Source: Avoscillospira sp045589035 (GTDB taxonomy: Bacteria > Bacillota > Clostridia > Oscillospirales > Oscillospiraceae). Taken from it: 21,974 nucleotides of DNA. Each line of letters starts with the position of its first letter. Position 1 is the stretch's first letter. Position numbers and translations under genes: made by a program. The stretch spans positions 1 through 21,974 of the forward strand of contig JAZNFJ010000105.1 in assembly GCA_045589035.1 (NCBI GenBank), written 5' to 3'. Positions 1 to 7,106 of the stretch are shown here, piece after piece. The notes beneath the pieces were generated by a model that worked only from the letters and a program-made list of their open reading frames with translations, made no database searches and had not been told where the DNA came from.

Positions 1-1050
1 AAGGCTCCCGAGGAGCGCGAGCGTGGTATCACCATCAACACCGCTCACGTTGAGTACGAGACCGATCTGCGTCACTATGCTCACGTTGACTGCCCCGGCC
101 ACGCCGACTATATCAAGAACATGATCACCGGCGCTGCTCAGATGGACGGCGCTATCCTGGTCATCGCTTCCACCGACGGCCCCATGGCTCAGACTCGTGA
201 GCACCTGCTGCTGGCCCGTCAGGTTGGCGTTCCCTATATCGTTGTCTTCATGAACAAGGCTGACCTGGTTGACGACGAGGAGCTGCTGGAGCTGGTCGAG
301 ATGGAGATCCGCGAGACTCTGTCCGAGTACGAGTTCCCCGGCGACGACACCCCCATCATCAAGGGTTCCGCTCTGAACGCCCTGATCTCCGAGTCCAACG
401 ATCCCGAGGCTCCTGAGTATGCCTGCATCAAGGAACTGATGGACAACGTCGACGCTTATATCCCCACTCCCGATCGTAAGGCTGACCTGCCCTTCCTGAT
501 GCCCGTTGAGGACGTGTTCACCATCTCCGGCCGTGGTACTGTTGCTACCGGTCGTGTTGAGCGTGGCCAGATCAACAAGAACGAGGCTGTCGAGATCGTC
601 GGCCTGCAGGAAGAGAAGAAGTCCACTGTCGTTACCGACATTGAGATGTTCCACAAGCTGCTGGACTACGCAGAAGCAGGCGACAACATCGGCGCTCTGC
701 TGCGTGGTGTTGACAAGAAGGAGATCGAGCGCGGCCAGGTTCTGTGCGCCCCCAACTCCATCCAGCCTCTGACCAAGTTCGTTGGCCAGGTTTACGTCCT
801 GTCCAAGGAAGAAGGCGGCCGTCACACTCCCTTCTTCAACAACTATCGTCCTCAGTTCTACTTCCGTACCACTGACGTCACCGGCATCATCACTCTGCCC
901 GAAGGCACCGAGATGTGCATGCCCGGCGATAACGTCGACATGAAGGTCGAACTGATCGCCCCCATCGCTATCGAGAAGGGCCTCCGCTTCGCTATCCGTG
1001 AAGGCGGCCGTACCGTCGGTTCCGGCGTCGTCATCGAGATCGAAGAGTAA
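1..1050 (+). CDS. tuf: Elongation factor Tu, 5'-truncated by the window edge
   Basis: This is the GTPase that delivers aminoacyl-tRNA to the ribosomal A site in the cytoplasm. The reading frame is open from base 1, and 349 residues are visible. Family members are about 395-400 residues long, so roughly the first 50, including the P-loop, lie outside the window. Visible features are the switch region (RGITINTAHVEY), the G3 motif DCPGHADY, the G4 motif NKAD, the G5-like SAL, and the domain 2/3 sequences GRGTVATGRVERG, GGRHTPFF, RPQFYFRTTDVTG and the C-terminal REGGRTVGSGVV. The gene ends in TAA and is followed within 40 bp by a strong hairpin. Codon use is strongly biased to C-ending codons, as expected for a highly expressed gene and unlike the AT-richer genes that follow. 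The identification is certain; only the start is missing. Confidence 0.98.
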   Translation, partial: KAPEERERGITINTAHVEYETDLRHYAHVDCPGHADYIKNMITGAAQMDGAILVIASTDGPMAQTREHLLLARQVGVPYIVVFMNKADLVDDEELLELVEMEIRETLSEYEFPGDDTPIIKGSALNALISESNDPEAPEYACIKELMDNVDAYIPTPDRKADLPFLMPVEDVFTISGRGTVATGRVERGQINKNEAVEIVGLQEEKKSTVVTDIEMFHKLLDYAEAGDNIGALLRGVDKKEIERGQVLCAPNSIQPLTKFVGQVYVLSKEEGGRHTPFFNNYRPQFYFRTTDVTGIITLPEGTEMCMPGDNVDMKVELIAPIAIEKGLRFAIREGGRTVGSGVVIEIEE

Positions 1051-1086
1051 TTTCTGACTTCGGTTAGAGATACGTTCTCAAACAAC

Positions 1087-1118
1087 AAAGCCCACAGCCA
1101 TTTGGCTGTGGGCTTTTT
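1087..1118. terminator. Terminator of tuf, probably shared with the convergent tetR
   Basis: A perfect hairpin with arms AAAGCCCACAGCC / GGCTGTGGGCTTT is followed by a T-rich run on the + strand. It lies between the tuf stop (1050) and the stop of the convergent TetR-family gene (1131-1129). On the - strand it is followed by CTTTGTTGTTT, so it may work in both directions. Confidence 0.9.
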
Positions 1119-1128
1119 CTATATTATT

Positions 1129-1680
1129 TTACAATACAAGATAGAAATATTCACATATGGTTTCTGCGGACTCTCTCTTTCCGTTCTCAATCCACCATCT
1201 GATGGTTTCAATGAATGTGCACGTGACATGGTTCAGCCAAAAACTTTCGGGAAGTTTTTGGCTTTTCTTTTCTTCAAGCAGAGGGGCTTCCTTTGCAATC
1301 AAAAACTGCAAATTGGTTTTGAAGTACTGTAAAAACAATTCATTATTTTTGCCGGACAACAGCTTCAAAATGTTGTTGTCGTTATTTTGCAGATGCTGAA
1401 ACAGATGAAGAAATACAGAATCCGGTGCATCGCAGTCAAAAATATGTCCGTGGCCTGAGTTCGTATCTCTTAATTCGTCAAAAATATGGCAGAACAGTTC
1501 CTGACAAAATTCTTTCAATAGAAAGTCTTTTGTCTCGAAATGTGCATAAAATGTAGCTCTGCCTATATCGGCACATTGAATGATTTCCCCCACGGTAATA
1601 TGATTGAAATCCTTTTTGGAAAGCAGGTCAATAAATGCAGAGAAGATAGCCTCTCTTGTTTTTCTTTGTCGCCGATCCAT
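1129..1680 (-). CDS. TetR/AcrR-family transcriptional regulator
   Basis: This 183-residue protein starts MDRRQRKTREAIFSAFIDLL and continues with a typical TetR helix-turn-helix (ITVGEIIQCADIGRATFYAHFETKDFLL, about residues 28-55). A helical ligand-binding C-terminal half follows, with no obvious metal motif. The ATG at 1680 is preferred over the upstream ATG codons at 1692 and 1752 because GGAGG sits 5 nt in front of it and the family usually begins just before the RRxxTRxAI segment. It is divergent from a cation-efflux gene 152 bp away, with paired palindromic sites between them, which points to local control of that exporter and of itself. Known TetR proteins act mostly as ligand-released repressors; the ligand, perhaps a metal or a toxic compound, is inferred only from the neighbour. 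The gene is visibly AT-richer than tuf and the polysaccharide genes, a possible sign of transfer. Confidence 0.9.
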   Translation of the reverse strand: MDRRQRKTREAIFSAFIDLLSKKDFNHITVGEIIQCADIGRATFYAHFETKDFLLKEFCQELFCHIFDELRDTNSGHGHIFDCDAPDSVFLHLFQHLQNNDNNILKLLSGKNNELFLQYFKTNLQFLIAKEAPLLEEKKSQKLPESFWLNHVTCTFIETIRWWIENGKRESAETICEYFYLVL

Positions 1681-1707
1681 TTTGTCCTCCATACATATTT
1701 GCTGAAA

Positions 1708-1790
1708 TGTTCGGTATCTTACAATTACTTTTGTTTGTATGTTGTGAGCCATATGGAAGTGTTATAAGATCTATTGTATGATACGGAACT
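1708..1790. promoter_or_regulatory. Paired inverted operator/promoter between tetR and the CDF exporter
   Basis: Two 18-bp sites, 1708-1725 and 1773-1790, are inverted copies of each other with 15 of 18 bases matching. Each has a near-palindromic core (GTATCTTAC and GTATGATAC). Each core also contains a -10-like hexamer directed at its own gene: TAAGAT on the - strand for tetR and TATGAT on the + strand for the exporter. The layout fits TetR-type operators that cover both divergent promoters. No good -35 box accompanies either -10, so the promoter assignment is tentative. The inverted repeat is read directly; binding by the TetR protein is inference. Confidence 0.55.
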
Positions 1791-1832
1791 TATTGTACAG
1801 CAAAATGACACTGATAGCAACAGGAGGCTGCC

Positions 1833-2711
1833 ATGAAAACGGAAAAGAATATTTTGATTGCATTTATTTTGAATATGGTGTTTGCGGCGGTAGAACTGGT
1901 CGGTGGGGTGCTTACAGGCAGCATCGCCCTTGCTTCCGATGCAATACATGACTTAGGCGACGGTATCAGCATCGGCATTTCTTATTTTCTTGAAAAGAAA
2001 AGCAAGAATGGTCCGGATGAGAAATTTTCCTACGGACATGGAAGATTCTCTGTGCTTGGGGGACTCATGGTTTCTGTGCTGCTGCTGTTCAGCTCACTTT
2101 TTGTTATTTATCATGCAGTTCTTCGAATGATCACACCAAGACCGATCAACTATAATGGTATGATTCCTTTGGCGATGTTTGGTGTCTGCGTTAATTTTGC
2201 GGCTGCTTGGTTTACTCATGGGGAAGGATCGATGAACCAGAAGGCAGTCAACCTGCATATGCTGGAGGATGTCTTTGGCTGGATGATCGTACTGATTGGT
2301 GCTATGGTTATGAAATTTACGGACTTTGTCTGGATCGACCCGCTTCTGTCCGTTGGTTTGTCGATATTCATGCTCATTCACGCATGGAAGAATATAAAAG
2401 CTTCTGCAGAAATATTCCTGCAGAAAGTACCTAGGGGTATCAGTATCCATGAAATCAAAGAGAAAATCATGGGAATTGATGGAGTGATGGATGTTGGTCA
2501 TCTTCATGTCTGGAGTCTGGACGGTCACCGAAATGTTGGGACATTGCATATTGCAGCGGCTTCAAACCACGAAATAATTGAGAAGAAGGTACGAGAGATG
2601 CTGTTGGTATACGGTGTGCAGCATGTGACCTTGGAACTGGAGGAAGAACCCCATAATTGTCAATGTGTGTTTGAAGACACACATCCCGTAGGCTGTCATT
2701 GCCACTGTTAA
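1833..2711 (+). CDS. Cation diffusion facilitator (CDF) metal exporter, CzcD/ZitB type
   Basis: The 292-residue membrane protein exports divalent metal (Zn2+ and related ions) in exchange for protons. The family's two HxxxD metal-site motifs are present: H39-D43 in TM2, within SDAIHDLGD, and H142-D146 in TM5, within HMLEDVFG. The conserved FSYGHGRFSVLGGL loop follows TM2, and a cytoplasmic ferredoxin-like C-terminal domain contains HLHVWSLDGH. The extreme C-terminus is rich in Cys and His (NCQC, then GCHCHC at 287-292), a likely extra metal-binding tail. The ATG at 1833 has CAGGAGG upstream at a normal distance. It is divergent from a TetR-family gene, likely its regulator. Substrate specificity cannot be read from sequence alone; the HxxxD pairs favour zinc (or Co/Cd) over iron or manganese. 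Confidence 0.95.
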   Translation: MKTEKNILIAFILNMVFAAVELVGGVLTGSIALASDAIHDLGDGISIGISYFLEKKSKNGPDEKFSYGHGRFSVLGGLMVSVLLLFSSLFVIYHAVLRMITPRPINYNGMIPLAMFGVCVNFAAAWFTHGEGSMNQKAVNLHMLEDVFGWMIVLIGAMVMKFTDFVWIDPLLSVGLSIFMLIHAWKNIKASAEIFLQKVPRGISIHEIKEKIMGIDGVMDVGHLHVWSLDGHRNVGTLHIAAASNHEIIEKKVREMLLVYGVQHVTLELEEEPHNCQCVFEDTHPVGCHCHC

Positions 2712-2748
2712 CAAAAAGAAGCAGAACATTTGTTCTGCTTCTTTTTGT
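2712..2748. terminator. Bidirectional terminator between the CDF exporter and the Wzy-like gene
   Basis: A near-perfect stem (AAAAAGAAGCAGAACA paired with TGTTCTGCTTCTTTTT) has A-runs on one side and T-runs on the other. It begins directly after the exporter stop and ends 5 bp before the stop of the convergent - strand gene, so it can end both transcripts. Confidence 0.9.
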
Positions 2749-2753
2749 TTTAT

Positions 2754-4340
2754 TTAGGACCTTTTCTTTTTCCGGAAGAAGCCGATATACACGATCATCG
2801 CGGCAAAGATCCAGAAATAAGCCATCATATAAGGCTCTTCGAAAATATTTTCGAAGTAGCAGTGCATCAGAACACCGCAGATACCGGCGAACATACCGGC
2901 AGCCAGGGGCTTCATGGACGTAGTTGTTTCTTCTGCTTTGCCTGCCCGGAAAATGCTCCTGCAGGACACGACCACAAGGAACAAAAGCAGAATGATAAAG
3001 GCCGCAAAGCCCAGATAACCCATCTCAGCCATGATCTTCAGGTAGTAATTATCCATGTAGAAATAGTCCCACTGGTCAATGATGGTGTTCTGGACGGCAA
3101 TGGCACCGCCAAACATGCCCAGACCCAGTCCCAGCCAGGGATGACCGGATTCTACCAGATAATTGAGACCAAAATGCCAGCGGCCGCCTCTGCCGCCTCT
3201 GGCGGTGGACTCGGCAAACTGCTCTGTGAACAGATAACCAATACGGCTTGCCACGAAGGGCAGGAAACAGGCGCCGATACCGGCAACGGCCAGCAGTCCA
3301 AAGAGCCGCTTATCCACGATCAGACAGAAAACCACAACGGCAATGGCCATAGCTACCCAACCGGCTCTGGACATGGTGAACAGACAGCCCAGACACATGA
3401 GGAAGGTGCATACCCAAGCCAGGATCTTCTGCCAGGGCTTTTTCAGATAGTAGGCAAGACCCGCTGCCATAGGTGCGAACATGACCATATAGTCGGCCAT
3501 AATGTTGGGACTGCCAAAAATGGAAAAGACCCGAGTGCGGACAGACTGTTCCGCCTGATCCGTCCAATGAGAAGGAATGGGAACAGCCACGATGAACTGA
3601 TAGACACCGTGAATGGCGATGGCGGTAGCCAAGGCCACCAACACATAGTAGAGAACCATCAGATCCTCATCATCCCGGATCAGCCGGGTGGCCACAAAGT
3701 ACCACAGCATATACTGCACCGTGGCACGGTAGCCTGCGACAGAAATAAAGTAGTAGTCAAAAATCGTGTTCATCAGCCAGAAGCCAAGAACCATGAACAG
3801 CAAAATGGGCATATCCAACGGATTGCTTCTGGTTTCCATGGGTGTTTTGCGATCCATTCGCTGACGGAGAATCCATAGCAGGCTCACAGCCAGCAGACCT
3901 TCGTCCCAAATAGAGGCAATGGCAGTCAGGTTCAGCACATCCCGAAGCAGGAAATCCACACCGCAGTACAGACCCAAAGCTGTGAGGATGATGCCTGTCA
4001 GACCCCGGCGGAACATCCAACCGAAAATCTTGCTTTGGCTGCCCCAACGGAAGACTGCGGCATAGATCCGACCAAGGATGCTGCCGCGGAACCAGTCTAG
4101 CGGCCAGTGGATCTCGGAGAGTCGCTCATTGCACCGGGCAAAGAATCGGGTCACACCGGACCGGCTGCAATATTCCGCATCCCGTCCCAGCCAATGGGTC
4201 AGCCGCTTTTTTGTGCCGCTGGCATGCCACCAGCGAGCCAAAAGCGCCACAACCGCACTGCTTGAGAACAGCCGCCCAAAGAAGCCGCCCACAGCCAGAA
4301 GAACACGCCAGATCAGACTGTTCTTCCATGCATTAACCAT
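2754..4340 (-). CDS. O-antigen ligase/polymerase-like membrane protein (Wzy_C family)
   Basis: The 528-residue polytopic membrane protein has a long basic/aromatic N-terminal segment (about 110 residues) and then roughly ten hydrophobic segments. It belongs to the O-antigen ligase / Wzy polymerase superfamily, shown by the motif FTMSRAGW before a long hydrophobic helix, the large extracytoplasmic loop with GGRGGRWHFG and GHPWLGLGLGMFG, and YFYMDNYYLKIMAEMGYLG. Members polymerise or transfer lipid-linked glycans at the outer face of the membrane. The ATG at 4340 is chosen because GGAGG lies 6 nt upstream and it overlaps the stop of the DUF4330 gene (ATGGTTAA); a TTG 13 codons earlier is less likely. 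Its neighbours are glycosyltransferases and CsaB, so a role in wall-polysaccharide polymerisation or attachment is inferred. Polymerase and ligase functions cannot be told apart here. Confidence 0.85.
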   Translation of the reverse strand: MVNAWKNSLIWRVLLAVGGFFGRLFSSSAVVALLARWWHASGTKKRLTHWLGRDAEYCSRSGVTRFFARCNERLSEIHWPLDWFRGSILGRIYAAVFRWGSQSKIFGWMFRRGLTGIILTALGLYCGVDFLLRDVLNLTAIASIWDEGLLAVSLLWILRQRMDRKTPMETRSNPLDMPILLFMVLGFWLMNTIFDYYFISVAGYRATVQYMLWYFVATRLIRDDEDLMVLYYVLVALATAIAIHGVYQFIVAVPIPSHWTDQAEQSVRTRVFSIFGSPNIMADYMVMFAPMAAGLAYYLKKPWQKILAWVCTFLMCLGCLFTMSRAGWVAMAIAVVVFCLIVDKRLFGLLAVAGIGACFLPFVASRIGYLFTEQFAESTARGGRGGRWHFGLNYLVESGHPWLGLGLGMFGGAIAVQNTIIDQWDYFYMDNYYLKIMAEMGYLGFAAFIILLLFLVVVSCRSIFRAGKAEETTTSMKPLAAGMFAGICGVLMHCYFENIFEEPYMMAYFWIFAAMIVYIGFFRKKKRS

Positions 4341-4791
4341 GCCGTGCCTCCAGACCGGAAATAATGCCTTCGCATTCAATATCGGAAGTTTTGACCAGAT
4401 GCTCCATACCCACGCGGACTTCCTGAGAACCCATCACATAGGTGCCGCCGGAGTAGGGGCAAGTGCCTTCAATGGTGAAGTACAGGTCAACCGTGCCTTC
4501 GGGGGTTTCTTCTGCGGTGCAGCCGACAATGTAGGCATTGAGGAATTTGCCGCTGCTGAGCAGCTGACCGGAATAATTCTCGGTGCAGTAGTCTGCCACA
4601 TGCTGAGGAACATCTTCACAGACGACCTCGTAGGTGATGCCCACATCGGGGCTGGTGATGGCGTCCACGGCATCGTTGCCGAACAGCTTCATGCCCAGAG
4701 CAGCCACAGCCACCACAATGACCAGAATCACGGCCAGATCAATGATGTTCAGTTTCCCGAACAGACGGCCGTCTTTATCAATCATTTTCAT
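4333..4791 (-). CDS. DUF4330-family membrane-anchored protein
   Basis: The 152-residue protein begins MKMIDKDGRLFGKLNIIDL, the typical DUF4330 opening, followed by one transmembrane helix (about residues 18-38) and an extracytoplasmic domain of about 110 residues. Function is unknown; the family recurs beside exopolysaccharide and wall-polymer genes in Clostridia. The ATG at 4791 is preferred over the ATG 8 codons upstream because AGGAGG lies 6 nt before it. Its stop overlaps the start of the Wzy-like gene by 8 bp, so the two are translationally coupled. Two Cys residues in the outer domain flank YCTENYSG and the TCPYSGG segment, but a disulfide is only a guess. It is transcribed from a near-consensus promoter at 4843-4871. 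Confidence 0.85.
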   Translation of the reverse strand: MKMIDKDGRLFGKLNIIDLAVILVIVVAVAALGMKLFGNDAVDAITSPDVGITYEVVCEDVPQHVADYCTENYSGQLLSSGKFLNAYIVGCTAEETPEGTVDLYFTIEGTCPYSGGTYVMGSQEVRVGMEHLVKTSDIECEGIISGLEARHG

Positions 4792-4808
4792 AGGATACCT
4801 CCTGTGTG

Positions 4809-4837
4809 TTGCCATTTTTGAGAAAATGGTCTATAAT
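4809..4837 (+). promoter_or_regulatory. Sigma-A promoter for the GT-csaB unit
   Basis: TTGCCA (4809-4814), a 17-bp spacer and a perfect TATAAT (4832-4837). Expected transcription start is near 4844, about 49 bp before the ATG at 4893. It overlaps the - strand promoter. Confidence 0.8.
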
Positions 4838-4842
4838 ATGGT

Positions 4843-4871
4843 ATTATACCCCAATATGTTGTATTTCTCAA
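4843..4871 (-). promoter_or_regulatory. Sigma-A promoter for the DUF4330-wzy unit
   Basis: On the - strand: TTGAGA (4871-4866), a 17-bp spacer and TATAAT (4848-4843). Together with the + strand -10 it forms the perfect palindrome TATAATATGGTATTATA (4832-4848), so the two -10 boxes are 5 bp apart. Confidence 0.8.
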
Positions 4872-4892
4872 GAGGCATAAGGAGCTTCATCT

Positions 4893-7106
4893 ATGAAAAT
4901 CATGCATCTGATCTCCGGCGGCGATGTGGGCGGCGCCAAGACTCATGTTCTGAGCCTGCTGAAAGGACTGACCAAAACGGAGGAAGTCCGTCTGGTCTGT
5001 TTTATGGAGGGTCCCTTTGCGCAGGAAGCCAGAGAAATGGGCATCGATACGGTCGTTCTGGAATGCGGAATGGTCCAGTCGGTGGAATGTCTGGCGGAGA
5101 TGATCCGGCAGGAGCAGTTCCAGATCGTCCATTGCCACGGATCCCGTGCCAACCTGACGGGAACACTCCTCCGGAAAAAGATTTCCGTGCCTATGGTCAC
5201 CACCGTCCACAGTGATTACCGTCTGGACTATCTGGGTAGACCCATCCACCGGTTGACTTATGGCACCATCAATACCTATTGTGTCCGTCGAATTCCTTAC
5301 CATATCGGTGTTTCTGATGCCATGGCAGACCTGCTGGTGTCCCGGGGGTTTGATTCCCAGACCATGTTTGCCATCTATAATGGTGTGGATTTTACCCCTG
5401 TGATGCCCAAACTGAGCCGGGAAGCGTATCTTCGCAGCATCGGCTTGGAAGCCGGGGAGAAGGATGTGGTCTTTGGCATCGCCGCCAGACTTTCTGCGGT
5501 GAAGGATGTGGCCACACTGATTCGCGGTTTCGGTGAAGCCTGCAAATTCGTTTCCAATATCCGTCTGGTCATTGCCGGTGACGGTGAACAGCGGCAGGAA
5601 CTGGAAGCGCTGGCGGCAAAATGCTGTCCCGCGGGCACTTATGCCTTTGCCGGCTGGGTGGAGGATACGGACAGCTTCTACAATGCCTTGGATGTCAATA
5701 CTTTGACCTCCCTCAGTGAAACCTTCCCTTATGCTTTGACGGAAGGTGCCAGAATGCACTGCGCTACCATCGCATCCCGTGTGGGCGGTGTGCCCCTGCT
5801 CATTGAGCACGGTGTCTATGGTCTGTTGTTTGAAGCCCAGCAGTATGAACAGCTGGCAGCCCATATGGTCACCTTGGCTACCGACGAAGCGCTGCGGAAC
5901 AAACTGGGCGAAGCCCTTCATCTCCGGGCAAAAACGAAATTCTCCGTGGATGCCACGGTGGAAAAACAGATCGAAATTTACGGCACCATTCTCCGCAGAG
6001 AAAGCCGTCCTAAGCAGAAGCGGGACGGCGTGCTGATCTGCGGCGCTTACGGCAAGGGCAATGCCGGTGATGACAGCATTCTGGAAGCTATTTTGCAGCA
6101 GATGCGCGCAATCGACCCGGATATTCCCGTCTATGTCCTCTCCCGCAACCCCAATGAAACCCGTCTGCGCTATCGCGTGGAGGCCATTCATACCTTTGCG
6201 CTGTTCCGTTTCCTGCACCGCATGGGTAAGACCAAGCTGTATATCAACGGCGGCGGCAGCCTGATTCAGGATGTGACCAGCACCAGAAGTCTGCAGTATT
6301 ACCTTTCCAATATTGCCATGGCAAAGAGCCGCGGCAATCAGGTTCTCATGTACGGCTGCGGTATCGGCCCGGTATCTCTGCCCAAAAACCGGAAATTTGC
6401 CGGAAAAGTCATTGACCGCTATGCCGATCTGATTACTCTCCGTGACCCCCAGAGCAAGCAGGAATTGCTGGATATGGGTGTGACCAAACCGGAGATTTGT
6501 CTGACTGCTGACCCGGCATTGCTGCTGGATGCTGCTCCTGCCGACAAGGTAGACAGTTTCCTTCTTTCGCAGGGTATGGATCCCAACGGCAAGTATGCTA
6601 TGTTTGCCCTGCGCCCCTGGAAAAATGTGGAGAAAAAACTGCCCCTGTTTGCAGCACAGGCACAGGAACTTTACGAAAAAGAGGGTATTATTCCCGTGTT
6701 TTTTGCCTTGGAACCCAACCGGGATCTGGAGATCACCAAAAAAGTTGCATCCATGGTGCAATGTCCCTGCCATGTGATTGCAGCCCCCCATGACGGTCAT
6801 TTAATCGTGGGTCTGATGCGCCGAATGCAGGCATTGGTTTCCATGCGTCTGCATGCGCTGATTTTTGCCGCAGGGCAGGGTGTGCCGCTGGTTGGCATTG
6901 TCTATGATCCCAAGGTTTCCGGCTTCCTGGATTATCTGGGCAAGCACCGGTATCTTGATCTGGCCGCGGTGGAGGAAGAACCGCTGCGCACCATGATCGT
7001 AGAAGCGCTTTCCGAGGGCAGAAATGCCGATTCTGCCATGGAGCTTCGGAAACTGGCACAGGAAAATGAAACAGCCGCCCGTCGGCTGCTGGAGGAAGCA
7101 CAATGA
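4893..7106 (+). CDS. csaB: GT4 glycosyltransferase fused to polysaccharide pyruvyl transferase CsaB
   Basis: The 737-residue protein has two parts. Residues 1 to about 370 are a GT-B fold, GT4-type glycosyltransferase: the N-terminal GGDVGGAKTHVLSLLKGL nucleotide-sugar loop, VHCHGSRAN, the YNGVD segment, and the EX7E motif ETFPYALTE near residue 276. Residues from about 377 to 690 are CsaB-like: LICGAYGKGNAGDDSILEAI, LYINGGGSLIQD, YGCGIGP, LTLRDPQS, SMRLHALIFAAGQGVPLVGI. CsaB adds a ketal pyruvate to wall polysaccharide; in Bacillus this creates the ligand for SLH-domain surface proteins. The fusion suggests that a sugar is added and then pyruvylated by one protein. The ATG at 4893 has AAGGAG upstream. 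The stop overlaps the next start (ATGA), so it is coupled to the TuaH-like gene. The acceptor and donor sugars are unknown. Confidence 0.92.
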   Translation: MKIMHLISGGDVGGAKTHVLSLLKGLTKTEEVRLVCFMEGPFAQEAREMGIDTVVLECGMVQSVECLAEMIRQEQFQIVHCHGSRANLTGTLLRKKISVPMVTTVHSDYRLDYLGRPIHRLTYGTINTYCVRRIPYHIGVSDAMADLLVSRGFDSQTMFAIYNGVDFTPVMPKLSREAYLRSIGLEAGEKDVVFGIAARLSAVKDVATLIRGFGEACKFVSNIRLVIAGDGEQRQELEALAAKCCPAGTYAFAGWVEDTDSFYNALDVNTLTSLSETFPYALTEGARMHCATIASRVGGVPLLIEHGVYGLLFEAQQYEQLAAHMVTLATDEALRNKLGEALHLRAKTKFSVDATVEKQIEIYGTILRRESRPKQKRDGVLICGAYGKGNAGDDSILEAILQQMRAIDPDIPVYVLSRNPNETRLRYRVEAIHTFALFRFLHRMGKTKLYINGGGSLIQDVTSTRSLQYYLSNIAMAKSRGNQVLMYGCGIGPVSLPKNRKFAGKVIDRYADLITLRDPQSKQELLDMGVTKPEICLTADPALLLDAAPADKVDSFLLSQGMDPNGKYAMFALRPWKNVEKKLPLFAAQAQELYEKEGIIPVFFALEPNRDLEITKKVASMVQCPCHVIAAPHDGHLIVGLMRRMQALVSMRLHALIFAAGQGVPLVGIVYDPKVSGFLDYLGKHRYLDLAAVEEEPLRTMIVEALSEGRNADSAMELRKLAQENETAARRLLEEAQ

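Noticed and set aside
1790..1800. TTATTGTACAG shared with 20940-20950 as a common regulatory site
   Set aside because: An 11-base match between two places is expected many times by chance in 22 kb, and the flanks do not keep the palindrome at the first site.
4887..6800. Long open frame of 637 codons on the - strand
   Set aside because: It is antisense to the GT-CsaB fusion, has no recognisable domain or ribosome site, and has the His/Gln/Gly-rich composition typical of a shadow frame of a GC-biased gene.
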